Both the position numbers and the translations under genes were made by a program. Under the pieces are notes generated by a model. It was given only the letters and a program-made list of their open reading frames with translations. It was not told where the DNA came from and did no database searches. Of a stretch of DNA of 64,000 nucleotides, positions 1 to 7,351 are shown in pieces (position 1 is the first letter of the stretch; every line of letters begins with the position of its first letter). The stretch is from Nocardioides soli (GTDB taxonomy: Bacteria > Actinomycetota > Actinomycetes > Propionibacteriales > Nocardioidaceae), in NCBI RefSeq assembly GCF_014191495.1, contig NZ_JACHWR010000001.1, positions 1,674,001 through 1,738,000 of the forward strand, in the 5' to 3' direction.

Positions 1-97
1 CGGTGCGCGCCGGGTCGCCGGGCAGGAACACGAAGCCGCCGACGTCACCGGGGGCGACGTGGAGATGCGGCTGCCGGCCCGGGCCGCCGGCCGTCAC
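1..97 (-). CDS. Nucleoside phosphorylase, N-terminal fragment (runs off the window)
   Basis: Reading the minus strand from a GTG at 97 gives 32 residues before the window ends. They contain a PHLHVAPGDVG stretch followed by FLPGDPAR. This is the typical start of the uridine/purine nucleoside phosphorylase (PNP_UDP_1) family, where LPGDPxR forms part of the phosphate site. Such enzymes split nucleosides with phosphate into base and (deoxy)ribose-1-phosphate. The GTG overlaps the stop of the upstream small ORF by 4 bases, so the gene is the next member of the ABC-importer operon. Base specificity cannot be read from this fragment. The start is seen directly; the family call rests on one strong motif. 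Confidence 0.72.
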   Translation of the reverse strand, partial: MTAGGPGRQPHLHVAPGDVGGFVFLPGDPART

Positions 98-231
98 GTC
101 GACACCCCCATGCTGCCGACGAGACGGTCGACCACCCCGCCCGTGACGCAGGCGGTCGCCGCCACCGTCGTCCCCCCGGGACGGTGATGCGTGGCGGCGA
201 CCGCCGGGTCTGGTACGAGTGGCGGCTGCAT
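94..231 (-). CDS. Small ORF (45 aa) coupled between the AIR-synthase-like and phosphorylase genes
   Basis: An ATG at 231 overlaps the stop of the AIR-synthase-like gene (TGATG). The frame runs 45 codons to a TGA that overlaps the GTG of the nucleoside phosphorylase (GTGA). No family is recognised; the residues are Ala/Gly/Val/Thr-rich with one Cys, no signal peptide and no clear membrane segment. The double overlap is what a translationally coupled operon gene would show. The ORF could also be only a coupling spacer, or the phosphorylase could start elsewhere. The frame is real in the sequence; its expression as a protein is a guess. Confidence 0.35.
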   Translation of the reverse strand: MQPPLVPDPAVAATHHRPGGTTVAATACVTGGVVDRLVGSMGVST

Positions 232-1076
232 CACACCACTCCCATCGGGTCGTCGGGGCCGGCCCTGAGGTGCGCGACCACCTCGACCGGGAGCGACGTC
301 GCCGTCCGCACCCGCTCGATCGCCTCCTCCGGGAGGCTGGCCAGCACGCAGGTGCTCGCACCCGCCGAGGCGTCCAGGTCGATCGACGCCTCCGTCCGCA
401 GCGTGACGGACAGGCCGACCGTCGCGGCGAGCTCGCCGACCTCGTACGCGACGCCCTTGCTGCCGACCGGCAGCAGCTCGTGGACCTCGGTCTCGAGCAG
501 GGCGAGTACGTCGCGCGGGGCGGCGACGTCGGCGTCACCCTCGCGGTAGGGCACCCGGACGCCGTCCCGCGGCCGGCCGATGCACACGACGGCGTCGCCC
601 GGACGGCTCGAGCCGAGCCGCATCTGCGCCACCGGCGCCCGCCCCACGACCGTCACCCCCACCCCGGTCTGCGAGGTCTCCATGTTGGTCTCGTCGCTCC
701 CCCCGATCGGCGCGTCGCTGCCGATCTCCTCGAGCGCCCGCACGATGCCGGCGAGCACCCGCGACCCGTAGTCGTCGAGCGGCCCGCACAGGGTGTTCGT
801 GACCAGGAACGGCCGGGCTCCGGTGGCGAGCACCTCCATCAGCGCCACCTTCGACGCGTTGTAGCCCGCCTCCTCGGGCGGGCGCTGGAGGAAGTCGTGC
901 GGCAGCTCGCCGACGGACGCGTTGGAGTCGCACGCGACGACGTACAGCAGGCCGCCGTCGCCCCAGATCGTGAGGTCGCGGACCTGGCGGAGCCCGATGG
1001 GGTCCGGGCCCAGCACCAGACGCCCCGGGACGGGCGGCACGCGGCGGGGGTTGCGCACAGGCTGACCATGACTCAT
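231..1076 (-). CDS. AIR synthase-related protein (PurM/ThiL/HypE superfamily)
   Basis: A 281-residue protein. The N-terminal half has a GDGGLLYVVACDSN stretch followed by ASKVALMEVLATGARP, the AIRS N-domain pattern in which the Asp-rich loop binds Mg-ATP. A GGSDETNMETSQTG loop and a second alpha/beta half follow. The superfamily includes ATP-using enzymes such as PurM, ThiL, SelD and HypE. This one is not a canonical PurM by context and its substrate is unknown. The start (ATGA overlap with the upstream permease) is chosen over a longer in-frame extension that merely shadows the permease. In this operon with a phosphorylase and an eIF2B-like isomerase, a small-molecule kinase role on a sugar phosphate is conceivable but is inference. 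Confidence 0.75.
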   Translation of the reverse strand: MSHGQPVRNPRRVPPVPGRLVLGPDPIGLRQVRDLTIWGDGGLLYVVACDSNASVGELPHDFLQRPPEEAGYNASKVALMEVLATGARPFLVTNTLCGPLDDYGSRVLAGIVRALEEIGSDAPIGGSDETNMETSQTGVGVTVVGRAPVAQMRLGSSRPGDAVVCIGRPRDGVRVPYREGDADVAAPRDVLALLETEVHELLPVGSKGVAYEVGELAATVGLSVTLRTEASIDLDASAGASTCVLASLPEEAIERVRTATSLPVEVVAHLRAGPDDPMGVV

Positions 1077-1900
1077 TTGACGGCTCCGTCGAGAAGGCCG
1101 CGGAAGAAGGTCCGCTGGGTGAGGACGTAGAGGAGGACGGCCGGGACCGCCACGATGAGCGAGGCCGCGGCGAGCGACGGCACGTCGGTGAGGTGCTGGC
1201 CCTGGAAGGACGCCAGCCCGAGCGCGACCGTCGGCGTGCTGCTGGCGCCACCCAGGATCAGGGGGACGAGGTACTCGTTCCAGGACGACAGGAAGGTCAG
1301 CATCATCAACGTGATCACGGCCGGCCGCGAGACCGGCAGGTAGATCGACCACAGGATGCGCAGCGAGCTCGCTCCGTCGAGCCGGGCGGCCTCGAGCAGC
1401 GTCGACGGGATCGACCGGAAGAACGACGTCATCCAGAAGACGCCGAAGCCCAGGTAGAGGCCGGCCTCGGCCAGGATCAGGCTGCGATAGCCGCCCAGCA
1501 GTCCCAGCTCCTGGAACTGGAAGTACATCGGGATCACGAGGGCGACGTACGGCGTGACGATGCCGGCCATGAAGACGTAGAGCAGCACCCGGTGACCGCG
1601 GAAGGGCAGCACGGCGAGCGCGAAGCCGGCGAGCACCGAGCAGGCCGTCACGATCGCCACCACCGCCGCCCCGACGATCAGCGTGGTGCGGAAGGCCGCG
1701 GAGAAGCCGCCGTTCTCCCAGGCCGTGGTGAACGTGCCCCAGTGCAGCTCGTCGGGCACCGAGAAGCCGTCGACCGGCGTGCCGGGCGGGAAGAACGCCG
1801 TCAGGCCGACCACGACCAGCGGCGCCAGCGTGATGAACGACCCGAGCAGCAGCACGCCGTACGTGAGGCCGTTCCGGGTCAGCCTGGCAGGGGTCATCAT
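1073..1900 (-). CDS. ABC sugar-type transporter permease (MalG-like)
   Basis: A 275-residue inner-membrane permease with six predicted hydrophobic segments. A typical EAA cytoplasmic loop, LEAARLDGASSLRILWSIYLP, sits near residues 180-205. This is the MalG/CUT1 type permease that forms the channel with the preceding permease gene. Start and stop both overlap their neighbours by 4 bases (ATGA), showing tight operon coupling. No ATP-binding subunit is encoded nearby, so the importer probably uses a shared CUT1 ATPase (MsmX/MsiK-like) from elsewhere, as is common for carbohydrate importers in actinobacteria. Confidence 0.9.
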   Translation of the reverse strand: MMTPARLTRNGLTYGVLLLGSFITLAPLVVVGLTAFFPPGTPVDGFSVPDELHWGTFTTAWENGGFSAAFRTTLIVGAAVVAIVTACSVLAGFALAVLPFRGHRVLLYVFMAGIVTPYVALVIPMYFQFQELGLLGGYRSLILAEAGLYLGFGVFWMTSFFRSIPSTLLEAARLDGASSLRILWSIYLPVSRPAVITLMMLTFLSSWNEYLVPLILGGASSTPTVALGLASFQGQHLTDVPSLAAASLIVAVPAVLLYVLTQRTFFRGLLDGAVK

Positions 1901-2841
1901 GCGTCCTCCGATCGGCGGGCGAGGACGGCGGCCAGCCCCACCATCACGAAGAACACCACGATCGCGAGCGCGGAGGCCATGCCGAGCTGGCTGCGCACGA
2001 ACGCCCGGGTGTAGATCGCCGTCGAGATGACCTGGGTGGAGTCGCCCGGCCCGCCCTGGGTGGTGACCCAGATCAGGCCGAAGTTGTTGAGCGAGACCGC
2101 GGCGGAGAGCACCAGGCAGACCACGATCACGTTGCGCAGGCCCGGGACGGTCACGTGGAAGAACTGCCGGATCGGCCCAGCGCCGTCGACCGCGGCCGCG
2201 TCGTACAGCTGCGGGTCGAGCGTCTGCGCGCCGGCGAGCAGCAGCACCATGCACAGCCCCGACATCAGCCAGGTGCCGATCGCGCCCTCGGACGGCAGCG
2301 CCCAGGTGAAGTCGCCCAGCCACGAGCGGGTCACGCCGCCGAGACCGACACCGCGCAGGGCGACGTTGAGCGGGCCGTCGGCGGCCAGGATCCACTGCCA
2401 GGCGACGCCGACGACGACGATCGACAGCACCTGCGGGAGGAACAGCAGGGTGCGCCACATCGGCGCCATCCAGAGCCGCTGTCGCGCGATCACCGCGGCG
2501 AACACGAGGCCGATCGAGATCGGGAAGACCGAGTAGAAGACCAGCAGGAAGAGCGAGTGCCCGAGGGCGGCGCGGATGCCCGGGTCGGTGAACACCGACG
2601 CGTAGTTGTCCAGGCCGACGGGCTTGGCCGCGGTGATGCCGTCCCACTCGAAGAACGACACCCAGACGCCGTACACCATCGGCCCGATGATCGCGATCGC
2701 GAAGACGGCCAGCGCGGGCGCGACGTACGCCCAGCCGACCAGGTTGCGGCGCCACCGCGCCGGCCGGACGACCGCGCGTGCCGGCGCTGCTCCACGTACC
2801 GAGCCCCCCTCGGTCCGGTACGTGGAGCGCACCATGCTCAT
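1897..2841 (-). CDS. ABC sugar-type transporter permease (MalF-like)
   Basis: A 314-residue permease. A short basic N-terminus precedes a first membrane helix near residues 33-55; five more hydrophobic segments follow. The EAA loop reads YDAAAVDGAGPIRQFFHVTVP around residues 213-233. It pairs with the following MalG-like permease. It starts one base after the stop of the solute-binding lipoprotein gene; a second ATG two codons downstream is also possible. Substrate is not evident from permease sequence alone. Gene order binding protein, MalF-like, MalG-like is the standard CUT1 order. Confidence 0.9.
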   Translation of the reverse strand: MSMVRSTYRTEGGSVRGAAPARAVVRPARWRRNLVGWAYVAPALAVFAIAIIGPMVYGVWVSFFEWDGITAAKPVGLDNYASVFTDPGIRAALGHSLFLLVFYSVFPISIGLVFAAVIARQRLWMAPMWRTLLFLPQVLSIVVVGVAWQWILAADGPLNVALRGVGLGGVTRSWLGDFTWALPSEGAIGTWLMSGLCMVLLLAGAQTLDPQLYDAAAVDGAGPIRQFFHVTVPGLRNVIVVCLVLSAAVSLNNFGLIWVTTQGGPGDSTQVISTAIYTRAFVRSQLGMASALAIVVFFVMVGLAAVLARRSEDA

Positions 2842-2842
2842 G

Positions 2843-4240
2843 TCAGCTGCCCGACCGCTCGTCCGCGAAGTCCGACGTGATCCCCTCGATCTGGGCCGTG
2901 AACTCCGCCGGGCTCAGCTTGCCCGCCGCGAGCTGCTGCAGGGCGGCCGGGAGCTGCTCGGTGAGCGTCGGCGCCGCCCAGTCGAGGAACGGCGTCGTAC
3001 CGGCTCCGCCGTCCGACTCGATCGGCATGAGGATGGACAGCACCTGGCTGGTGAGGTCCGTGCCGTTGGCCACGCTGTCGGAGGTGAGCGCACCCGGGAT
3101 GCCCCAGCCGCCGGTGTAGAGCTGGTCGGAGACCTCCTCGCTGGTGAAGTAGTCCAGGAACGCCGCGGCCACGTCGGGGTGCTCGGTCTTGGAGCTGATC
3201 GTCAGCGGGGTGGTCAGCCCGCCGCCGGCAGGCGCCGTGCCGCTGTCGCCGGTCAGCTGGAACCCTCCACCGTCGGCACCGAAGGTGCCGTCGACCGCCC
3301 CGGTCATCCAGGAGCCCGCGACGTAGTAGAGCGCCTTGCCGTTGAGGAACAGGCCCGCCGCATCGGAGGCGGTGGCGCCGGAGACGCCGTTCTGGAAGTA
3401 CCCGGCCTGCTGCCAGTCCTGGATCGTCGCCGCGGCCTGCTGGCTCTCCGCGCTCTCGAACGACCCGCCTCGTCCGTAGATCCAGTCGTTGATCGGCTCC
3501 CCGTCGCCCGAGATCGCGTTCCAGATCGCCATGTAGAGGTGGGTGTAGATGTTGTCCTGCGCGATCGGCGTGATGCCTGCGGCCTTGGCCTTCTGGAGCG
3601 AGTCCTCGAAGGCCTCGAGGGTGGCCGGCGGCTCGGAGATGCCGGCCTGCTTCATCAGCTTGGCGTTGTAGAAGACCGTTATCATCGCGTTCTGCTCCGG
3701 CAGGCCGTAGAGCGGGCCGGCGCCCCACTGGTCGCCGTTGTCGGCGTCGAACCGGAACACGTCGAGGTTGCTGTCTGCACCGAAACGACCGGACCAGCCG
3801 TAGGCGTCAGCATAGTCATCGAGCGGCAGCAGCAGGCCCGATCGGGCGAACTGGTAGAACCCCTGCCCGTAGCCCGCGGTCTGGAGCATCATCACGTCCG
3901 GCGGGTTCGGCGAGGAGCCCTTGAGGTTGATCGACTGGCTGTAGCTGTCGTAGTCCGTGGTGTCCCGCTTGATCGTGACGTTCGGGTACTTGTCCTCGAA
4001 GCCGTCGAGGATCTTCCCGAACAGCTCGCCCGTGCCCGTCGTACCCCAACCGTCGGAGATCGTGAGCGTGACCTCTTCGCTGGTGTCGAAGCCCGTCGAC
4101 GCCGGTGGCGTGGTGGGCTTCGCCGAGTTCTCGGCCCCCTCCCCTGGCGAACAGGCCGCCAGCAGCAGGGCCGCCAGCGAGGTCGCGGCGAGCGCGAAGG
4201 ACGCCCGCGGCAGGCGGGACGCGCGGTGTGGGTGTCGCAT
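2843..4240 (-). CDS. ABC transporter solute-binding lipoprotein (family 1, sugar-type)
   Basis: A 465-residue secreted lipoprotein. The signal sequence ends in a lipobox, LLLAAC, with the lipidated Cys at about residue 30, followed by a Pro/Thr-rich linker. The mature part has the features of SBP_bac_1 carbohydrate-binding proteins: an early FEDKYPNVTIK strand, PDVMMLQTAG, an AMITVFYNAKLMKQAGI hinge and late AAAFLDYFTSEE. It sits outside the membrane and delivers its ligand to the two permeases that follow. A good ribosome-binding site (AGGAG) precedes the ATG. In the context of a phosphorylase and an isomerase-like gene the ligand may be a nucleoside, though the fold is shared with many sugar binders. 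Confidence 0.9.
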   Translation of the reverse strand: MRHPHRASRLPRASFALAATSLAALLLAACSPGEGAENSAKPTTPPASTGFDTSEEVTLTISDGWGTTGTGELFGKILDGFEDKYPNVTIKRDTTDYDSYSQSINLKGSSPNPPDVMMLQTAGYGQGFYQFARSGLLLPLDDYADAYGWSGRFGADSNLDVFRFDADNGDQWGAGPLYGLPEQNAMITVFYNAKLMKQAGISEPPATLEAFEDSLQKAKAAGITPIAQDNIYTHLYMAIWNAISGDGEPINDWIYGRGGSFESAESQQAAATIQDWQQAGYFQNGVSGATASDAAGLFLNGKALYYVAGSWMTGAVDGTFGADGGGFQLTGDSGTAPAGGGLTTPLTISSKTEHPDVAAAFLDYFTSEEVSDQLYTGGWGIPGALTSDSVANGTDLTSQVLSILMPIESDGGAGTTPFLDWAAPTLTEQLPAALQQLAAGKLSPAEFTAQIEGITSDFADERSGS

Positions 4241-4276
4241 TGCTACTCCTAGCGGGATGAGTCCGAGATGGGTGAA

Positions 4277-5152
4277 TCAGTGGGTGCGGGCGCCGACCTC
4301 CTGCGGACGGAGGACGCCGCGGTCGGTGAGGTAGGCGGTCACGAGATCGGCCGGGACACGCTCGAAGAACTGGTTGCGCACCTCGACCCGGCCGGAGGCC
4401 CACAGGTCCCAGTCGGCGGCCATCTCCGACGACGGCCGCTGCTCCATCGCCACGTCGTCCGGATCGCCGGGGTAGAGCTTCGAGACCTCGGTGGCGACGT
4501 AGTACGGCGTACCGGCGTGCCGGCAGGCCAGAGCCAGCGGCAGCGAGCCGATCTTGTTGGCGAACGAGCCGTCGACGAAGAGCGCGTCGCAGCCGACGAT
4601 GACGAGGTCGGCGTCGGCCGCGGCCAGCGACATGGACGCGTCGCTGTAGGCGACGAACGACGCGTCGGTGTGCGCGAGCGCCGACGCGATCCGGCGCGAC
4701 TCGCGGTAGGGCCGCGACTCGGTGAGCATCAGCGTGAGGTCGGGGGTGGTCTCCGCGGCCCGGCCGAGCAGGTGCAGCAGCGAGCCGCTGAAGGAGTGGT
4801 AGAGCACCTTGCTGCCGGGCTTGATGAACGCCTCGGCGTGGTCGGCGATCCGCGCGATCGCCTGCTCCGACTCCACGATGAAGTCGCGCATCTGCCGCAC
4901 CACGGACGCCCGCGGGTCGGGATCGGTCGCCGCCGCGAGCGCCATGGCGGCGACGGTCCGCATGCTCGTCATCGACGGCTTCGTCTCGACCAGCCAGGTC
5001 GCGGCGTCGGTGACCACGGTCGGCACGTCGGCGCCGGGCTGGGTCTCGAGGCTGAGCAGGATCACCTCGGCGGCGGCACGCCCGTAGGCACTGCCGCCGG
5101 GCACGGTGTTCTCGGCGATCGCCGTGCGGAGCTCGGTCAGACGATCCATCAC
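4277..5152 (-). CDS. eIF2B alpha/beta/delta-like sugar-phosphate isomerase family protein
   Basis: A 291-residue cytosolic protein of the eIF2B/MtnA/ribose-1,5-bisphosphate isomerase family. Visible family blocks are a helical N-terminal half, FIKPGSKVLYHSFSGSLLHLL, LTESRPYRESRRIA, a DADLVIVGCDALFVDGSFANKIGS block carrying the characteristic Cys-Asp of the isomerase site, and PYYVATEVSKLYPG. Known bacterial and archaeal members convert aldose-1-phosphates (methylthioribose-1-P, 5-deoxyribose-1-P, ribose-1,5-bisphosphate) to ketoses. The GTG at 5152 overlaps the GntR stop by 4 bases; an ATG one codon later is equally plausible. With the nucleoside phosphorylase in the same operon, a ribose-1-phosphate-type substrate is the natural inference. 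Confidence 0.82.
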   Translation of the reverse strand: MMDRLTELRTAIAENTVPGGSAYGRAAAEVILLSLETQPGADVPTVVTDAATWLVETKPSMTSMRTVAAMALAAATDPDPRASVVRQMRDFIVESEQAIARIADHAEAFIKPGSKVLYHSFSGSLLHLLGRAAETTPDLTLMLTESRPYRESRRIASALAHTDASFVAYSDASMSLAAADADLVIVGCDALFVDGSFANKIGSLPLALACRHAGTPYYVATEVSKLYPGDPDDVAMEQRPSSEMAADWDLWASGRVEVRNQFFERVPADLVTAYLTDRGVLRPQEVGARTH

Positions 5153-5916
5153 TTCTCCGTGTCCGGTCCGATGGCCTGGTCCATCTCGAGCGAGAACCGG
5201 CCGGGGTCGTAGAGACCGCGCGAGCTGTCGATCGGGTGGCCCTCGGGGTCGTAGGTGATCGAGCTGAGGCCCAGCAGCGGCGTACCGAAGGGCATCGCGA
5301 GCAGGTCGGCCTCCCCCTCGGAGGCGTAGCGGATGCTCACCTGCCCGGACGCGTGCTGCTGCACGACGCCGTTCTTGGCCAGCACGCCGTAGAGCGACTC
5401 GCCCCGGTCGAAGATCTCGTCGTCGACCACCTCGCCGAGGTACTGCTGCGAGACCCAGGACTCCAGCAGGATGGCCGGCCGCGAGCGCACCGCGACCACG
5501 CGGAGCAGGTGGAAGGCGGTCTCGTCCGGCCCGAGCCCCAGGTCGGCGGCCACCGCCGCCGGCGGGGTGCCAATCGACTGGTCGACGACCTCGACGGAGA
5601 AGGGCACACCGGCCCGGCGCAGGCTGTCGGTGGAGCTGCTCATCAGCCGCAGCTCGTACTGCACCGGCCGCTCGATCACGAACGTGCCGCGCCCCTGGGT
5701 CCGCTCGACGTGCCCGGACAGCTCCAGCTGCTTCATCGCCACCCGCACCGGCGCGAGGCTCACCCCCATCGCCTCGGCGATCTGGCGCTCCGTGGGGAGT
5801 CGCGCCCCGGGCCCGTAGGTGCCGTCGTCGATCTTCTGGAGGAGCGCCCGGAGGATCTGATCCTGGAGGGAGACCCGCGAACCGCGGGTCACCTTGAGGT
5901 GCGACAGGTCTGACAT
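5149..5916 (-). CDS. GntR-family transcriptional regulator (HutC/UTRA type)
   Basis: A 255-residue regulator. The winged helix-turn-helix occupies residues about 15-85, with RLPTERQIAEAMGVSLAPVR as the recognition region and a GRGTFV wing. The C-terminal UTRA ligand domain (about 100-250) contains ILLESWVSQQYL and the late SSRGLYDPGRFSLEM typical of HutC/FarR members. It is the first gene of the operon and overlaps the next gene by 4 bases, so it very likely autoregulates and controls uptake and catabolism in response to a sugar phosphate or nucleoside. The AT-rich upstream region carries a likely operator. Confidence 0.92.
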   Translation of the reverse strand: MSDLSHLKVTRGSRVSLQDQILRALLQKIDDGTYGPGARLPTERQIAEAMGVSLAPVRVAMKQLELSGHVERTQGRGTFVIERPVQYELRLMSSSTDSLRRAGVPFSVEVVDQSIGTPPAAVAADLGLGPDETAFHLLRVVAVRSRPAILLESWVSQQYLGEVVDDEIFDRGESLYGVLAKNGVVQQHASGQVSIRYASEGEADLLAMPFGTPLLGLSSITYDPEGHPIDSSRGLYDPGRFSLEMDQAIGPDTEK

Positions 5917-5965
5917 GATTCGGACCTTATAAGATTATGTTCTTTCTGTCAGCCGAAACGTCGCG
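5917..5965 (-). promoter_or_regulatory. Promoter/operator region of the GntR-led operon
   Basis: Immediately upstream of the GntR start there is an AT-rich pocket unusual for this GC-rich window. Minus-strand reading shows ACATAATCTTATAAGG about 10 bases before the start codon and CTGACAG further up. It contains the palindrome CTTATAAG (5926-5933) and a -10-like CATAAT. A GntR-type dimer site overlapping the core promoter is plausible; exact binding is inferred. Confidence 0.5.
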
Positions 5966-6036
5966 AGGATGTCATCGAACCGTGGGGGTGGACTGGACCG
6001 CGGCGTGCCGGGCGTCGAGTGCCGGACGCGGATGGG

Positions 6037-6110
6037 TGCCCCCGGTGAGAGTCGAACTCACAACTAGCCGCTTTTAAGGCGGCTTCCTCTGCCGGTTGGG
6101 ATACGGGGGC
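6037..6110 (-). tRNA. Class-I-shaped tRNA with UAA anticodon (unusual; Leu-UUA decoder by anticodon)
   Basis: On the minus strand a complete 74-base cloverleaf can be drawn. It has a 7-bp acceptor stem GCCCCCG/CGGGGGC, a D-arm TCCC/AGGA with one C-A mismatch and a GG-containing loop, anticodon stem GCCGC/GCGGC with loop CTTAAAA (anticodon TAA), a 5-base variable loop TAGTT, a T-arm GTGAG/CTCAC with loop TTCGACT, and discriminator A. CCA is not encoded. The anticodon would read UUA (Leu), yet bacterial tRNA-Leu normally has a long class II variable arm, which is absent here. The tRNA itself is secure; its amino acid is not. Confidence 0.85.
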
Positions 6111-6117
6111 CGCGCGG

Positions 6118-6163
6118 GACGTCATACGGACGGAGCAAGCGGATGCTCCGACCGTATGACGTC
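6118..6163. terminator. Strong 20-bp stem-loop downstream of the glycosylase gene
   Basis: Arms 6118-6137 and 6144-6163 are perfect complements apart from one A-A mismatch, with a 6-base loop. The hairpin lies 22 bases beyond the stop of the uracil-DNA glycosylase and just upstream of the tRNA gene, all on the minus strand. There is no T-tract, as is usual in high-GC actinobacteria. A terminator function is inferred; it also separates the tRNA promoter from upstream transcription. Confidence 0.7.
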
Positions 6164-6185
6164 AGCCTGGCGTCACGGGGCGAGG

Positions 6186-6992
6186 CTAGCGGGCTCGGGC
6201 GAGGTCGGCGGCTCGGCCGAGGACGCCGTCGAGCATCGCCTCGGTGAGCTTCCCGGTGAACGTGTTCTGCTGGCTCGGGTGGTAGCAGCCGAGCAGCGTG
6301 ATCTCGCGGCCGTCGCCGGCCAGGCGCGCCTCGGCGCCGTGGCCGAAGTGCGGCTTGGGGCGCACCACGTCCCAGCCGAGCGCGGCGTACGACCGCAGCG
6401 CGGCGTCCCACCCGAAACCGCCGAGCGCCACCACCACCTCGACGTGCTCGGCGAGCAGCCCGAGCTCTGCGACGATCCAGGGTGCGCAGGTGTCGCGCTC
6501 GGCGACGGTCGGCTTGTTCTGCGGGGGCGCGCAGCGGACGGTGGCGACCATCCGGGTGTCGATCAGCTCCTGGCCGTCGTCGGCATGGGTGCTGGTGGGC
6601 AGGCGGGCCAGGCCCACCCGGTGCAGGCTCGCGAACAGCCAGTCGCCGCTGCGGTCGCCGGTGAAGATCCGGCCGGTGCGGTTGGCGCCGTTCGCGGCGG
6701 GCGCGAGGCCGACGATCAGGATCCGTGCGGTGGGCGGTCCCCAGCCCGGGATCGGCCGGCCCCAGTAGGTCTCGTGGGCGTACGACGCGCGCTTGACGTC
6801 GGCGACCTGCTCGCGCCAGCGCACCAGCCGCGGGCAGGCACGACAGACCGAGACGCGGGCATCGAGCTCGGCCAGCCCGTCGGGGCCAGCGGTGCTCGCC
6901 AGCCGGCGCACCCGGGCCGGGGTCCGCGCCACCGGCGTCTCGGCCGTCGCGGGGTCGCCGGGCCAGCCGGTGCCGGGCGGGACGTAGCTCAC
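6186..6992 (-). CDS. Uracil-DNA glycosylase, family 5 (UdgB-like, Fe-S)
   Basis: About 268 residues. The family-5 motif I is clear in [14 protein letters not shown], and motif II in the C-terminal half reads [10 protein letters not shown]. Cysteines CRACPR near residue 51 and C residues around the [10 protein letters not shown] and DTCAPW blocks fit the 4Fe-4S cluster ligands. The enzyme removes uracil (and other deaminated purines in this family) from DNA as the first step of base-excision repair. I chose the GTG at 6992, preceded by AGGAT at good spacing; a GTG at 7010 would add six residues. Family-5 enzymes are standard in actinobacteria, where GC-rich DNA makes cytosine deamination frequent. 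Confidence 0.9.
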   Translation of the reverse strand: MSYVPPGTGWPGDPATAETPVARTPARVRRLASTAGPDGLAELDARVSVCRACPRLVRWREQVADVKRASYAHETYWGRPIPGWGPPTARILIVGLAPAANGANRTGRIFTGDRSGDWLFASLHRVGLARLPTSTHADDGQELIDTRMVATVRCAPPQNKPTVAERDTCAPWIVAELGLLAEHVEVVVALGGFGWDAALRSYAALGWDVVRPKPHFGHGAEARLAGDGREITLLGCYHPSQQNTFTGKLTEAMLDGVLGRAADLARAR

Positions 6993-7011
6993 CCGGCCAT
7001 CCTGCCGCACC

Positions 7012-7227
7012 TCAGAGGTGGGAGTTGACCCTCTCGCGTGCGGCCCCGGCGACGGCGCTGGCCTGGTGGCCGACGGCGTCCTGCGCCTTGCCGACGGCGT
7101 CCTGCACCCTCGGGTCGTGCGCGACCTTGCTGGCCCCGGACTTGATCTGCTCGTAGCGCTCCCGCCCGGCCCGCGAGCCGAGCACGTAGCCGATGGCCAC
7201 TCCGATCAACAGGCTCGTCTTCTTCAT
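7012..7227 (-). CDS. YtxH-like small membrane-associated protein
   Basis: A 71-residue protein. It starts [24 protein letters not shown], which is one N-terminal membrane segment ending in the [12 protein letters not shown] motif shared by small YtxH-domain or gas-vesicle-like actinobacterial proteins. An amphipathic Ala/Val-rich helix follows. The ATG at 7227 has GGGTGG upstream and is preferred to a GTG two codons earlier. Function is unknown; family members are linked to stress. It sits between ppx and the glycosylase gene and is separated from ppx by a large palindrome, so it is probably transcribed on its own. Confidence 0.75.
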   Translation of the reverse strand: MKKTSLLIGVAIGYVLGSRAGRERYEQIKSGASKVAHDPRVQDAVGKAQDAVGHQASAVAGAARERVNSHL

Positions 7228-7272
7228 ACCCACCCCGTGCCCGCAGCGGGCCCGGCCAAACTCCCACGGATC

Positions 7273-7335
7273 GATACCCAGTGACGGAACGGTCGTTCCC
7301 GGTGGCCCGGAACAACCAGAACGTCACTGGGTATC
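7273..7335. repeat. 63-bp palindromic element with 14-bp perfect arms (possible terminator)
   Basis: GATACCCAGTGACG at 7273-7286 is matched exactly by its reverse complement at 7322-7335. Inside, GGAACG/CGTTCC at 7286-7299 forms a second small palindrome. The element fills the gap between the ppx stop and the YtxH-like gene, both on the minus strand. It could terminate ppx transcription. Its symmetrical ends and compact size also resemble a miniature repeat element. No second copy lies in this window. Confidence 0.7.
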
Positions 7336-7351
7336 CCGCCGGCCGGGGCAC

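Noticed and set aside
6037..6110. tRNA-Lys reading (UUU anticodon) of the same locus
   Set aside because: The T-arm fixes the strand as minus and the 7-base anticodon loop is then CTTAAAA, giving UAA. A UUU anticodon would need a different loop register with broken stems.
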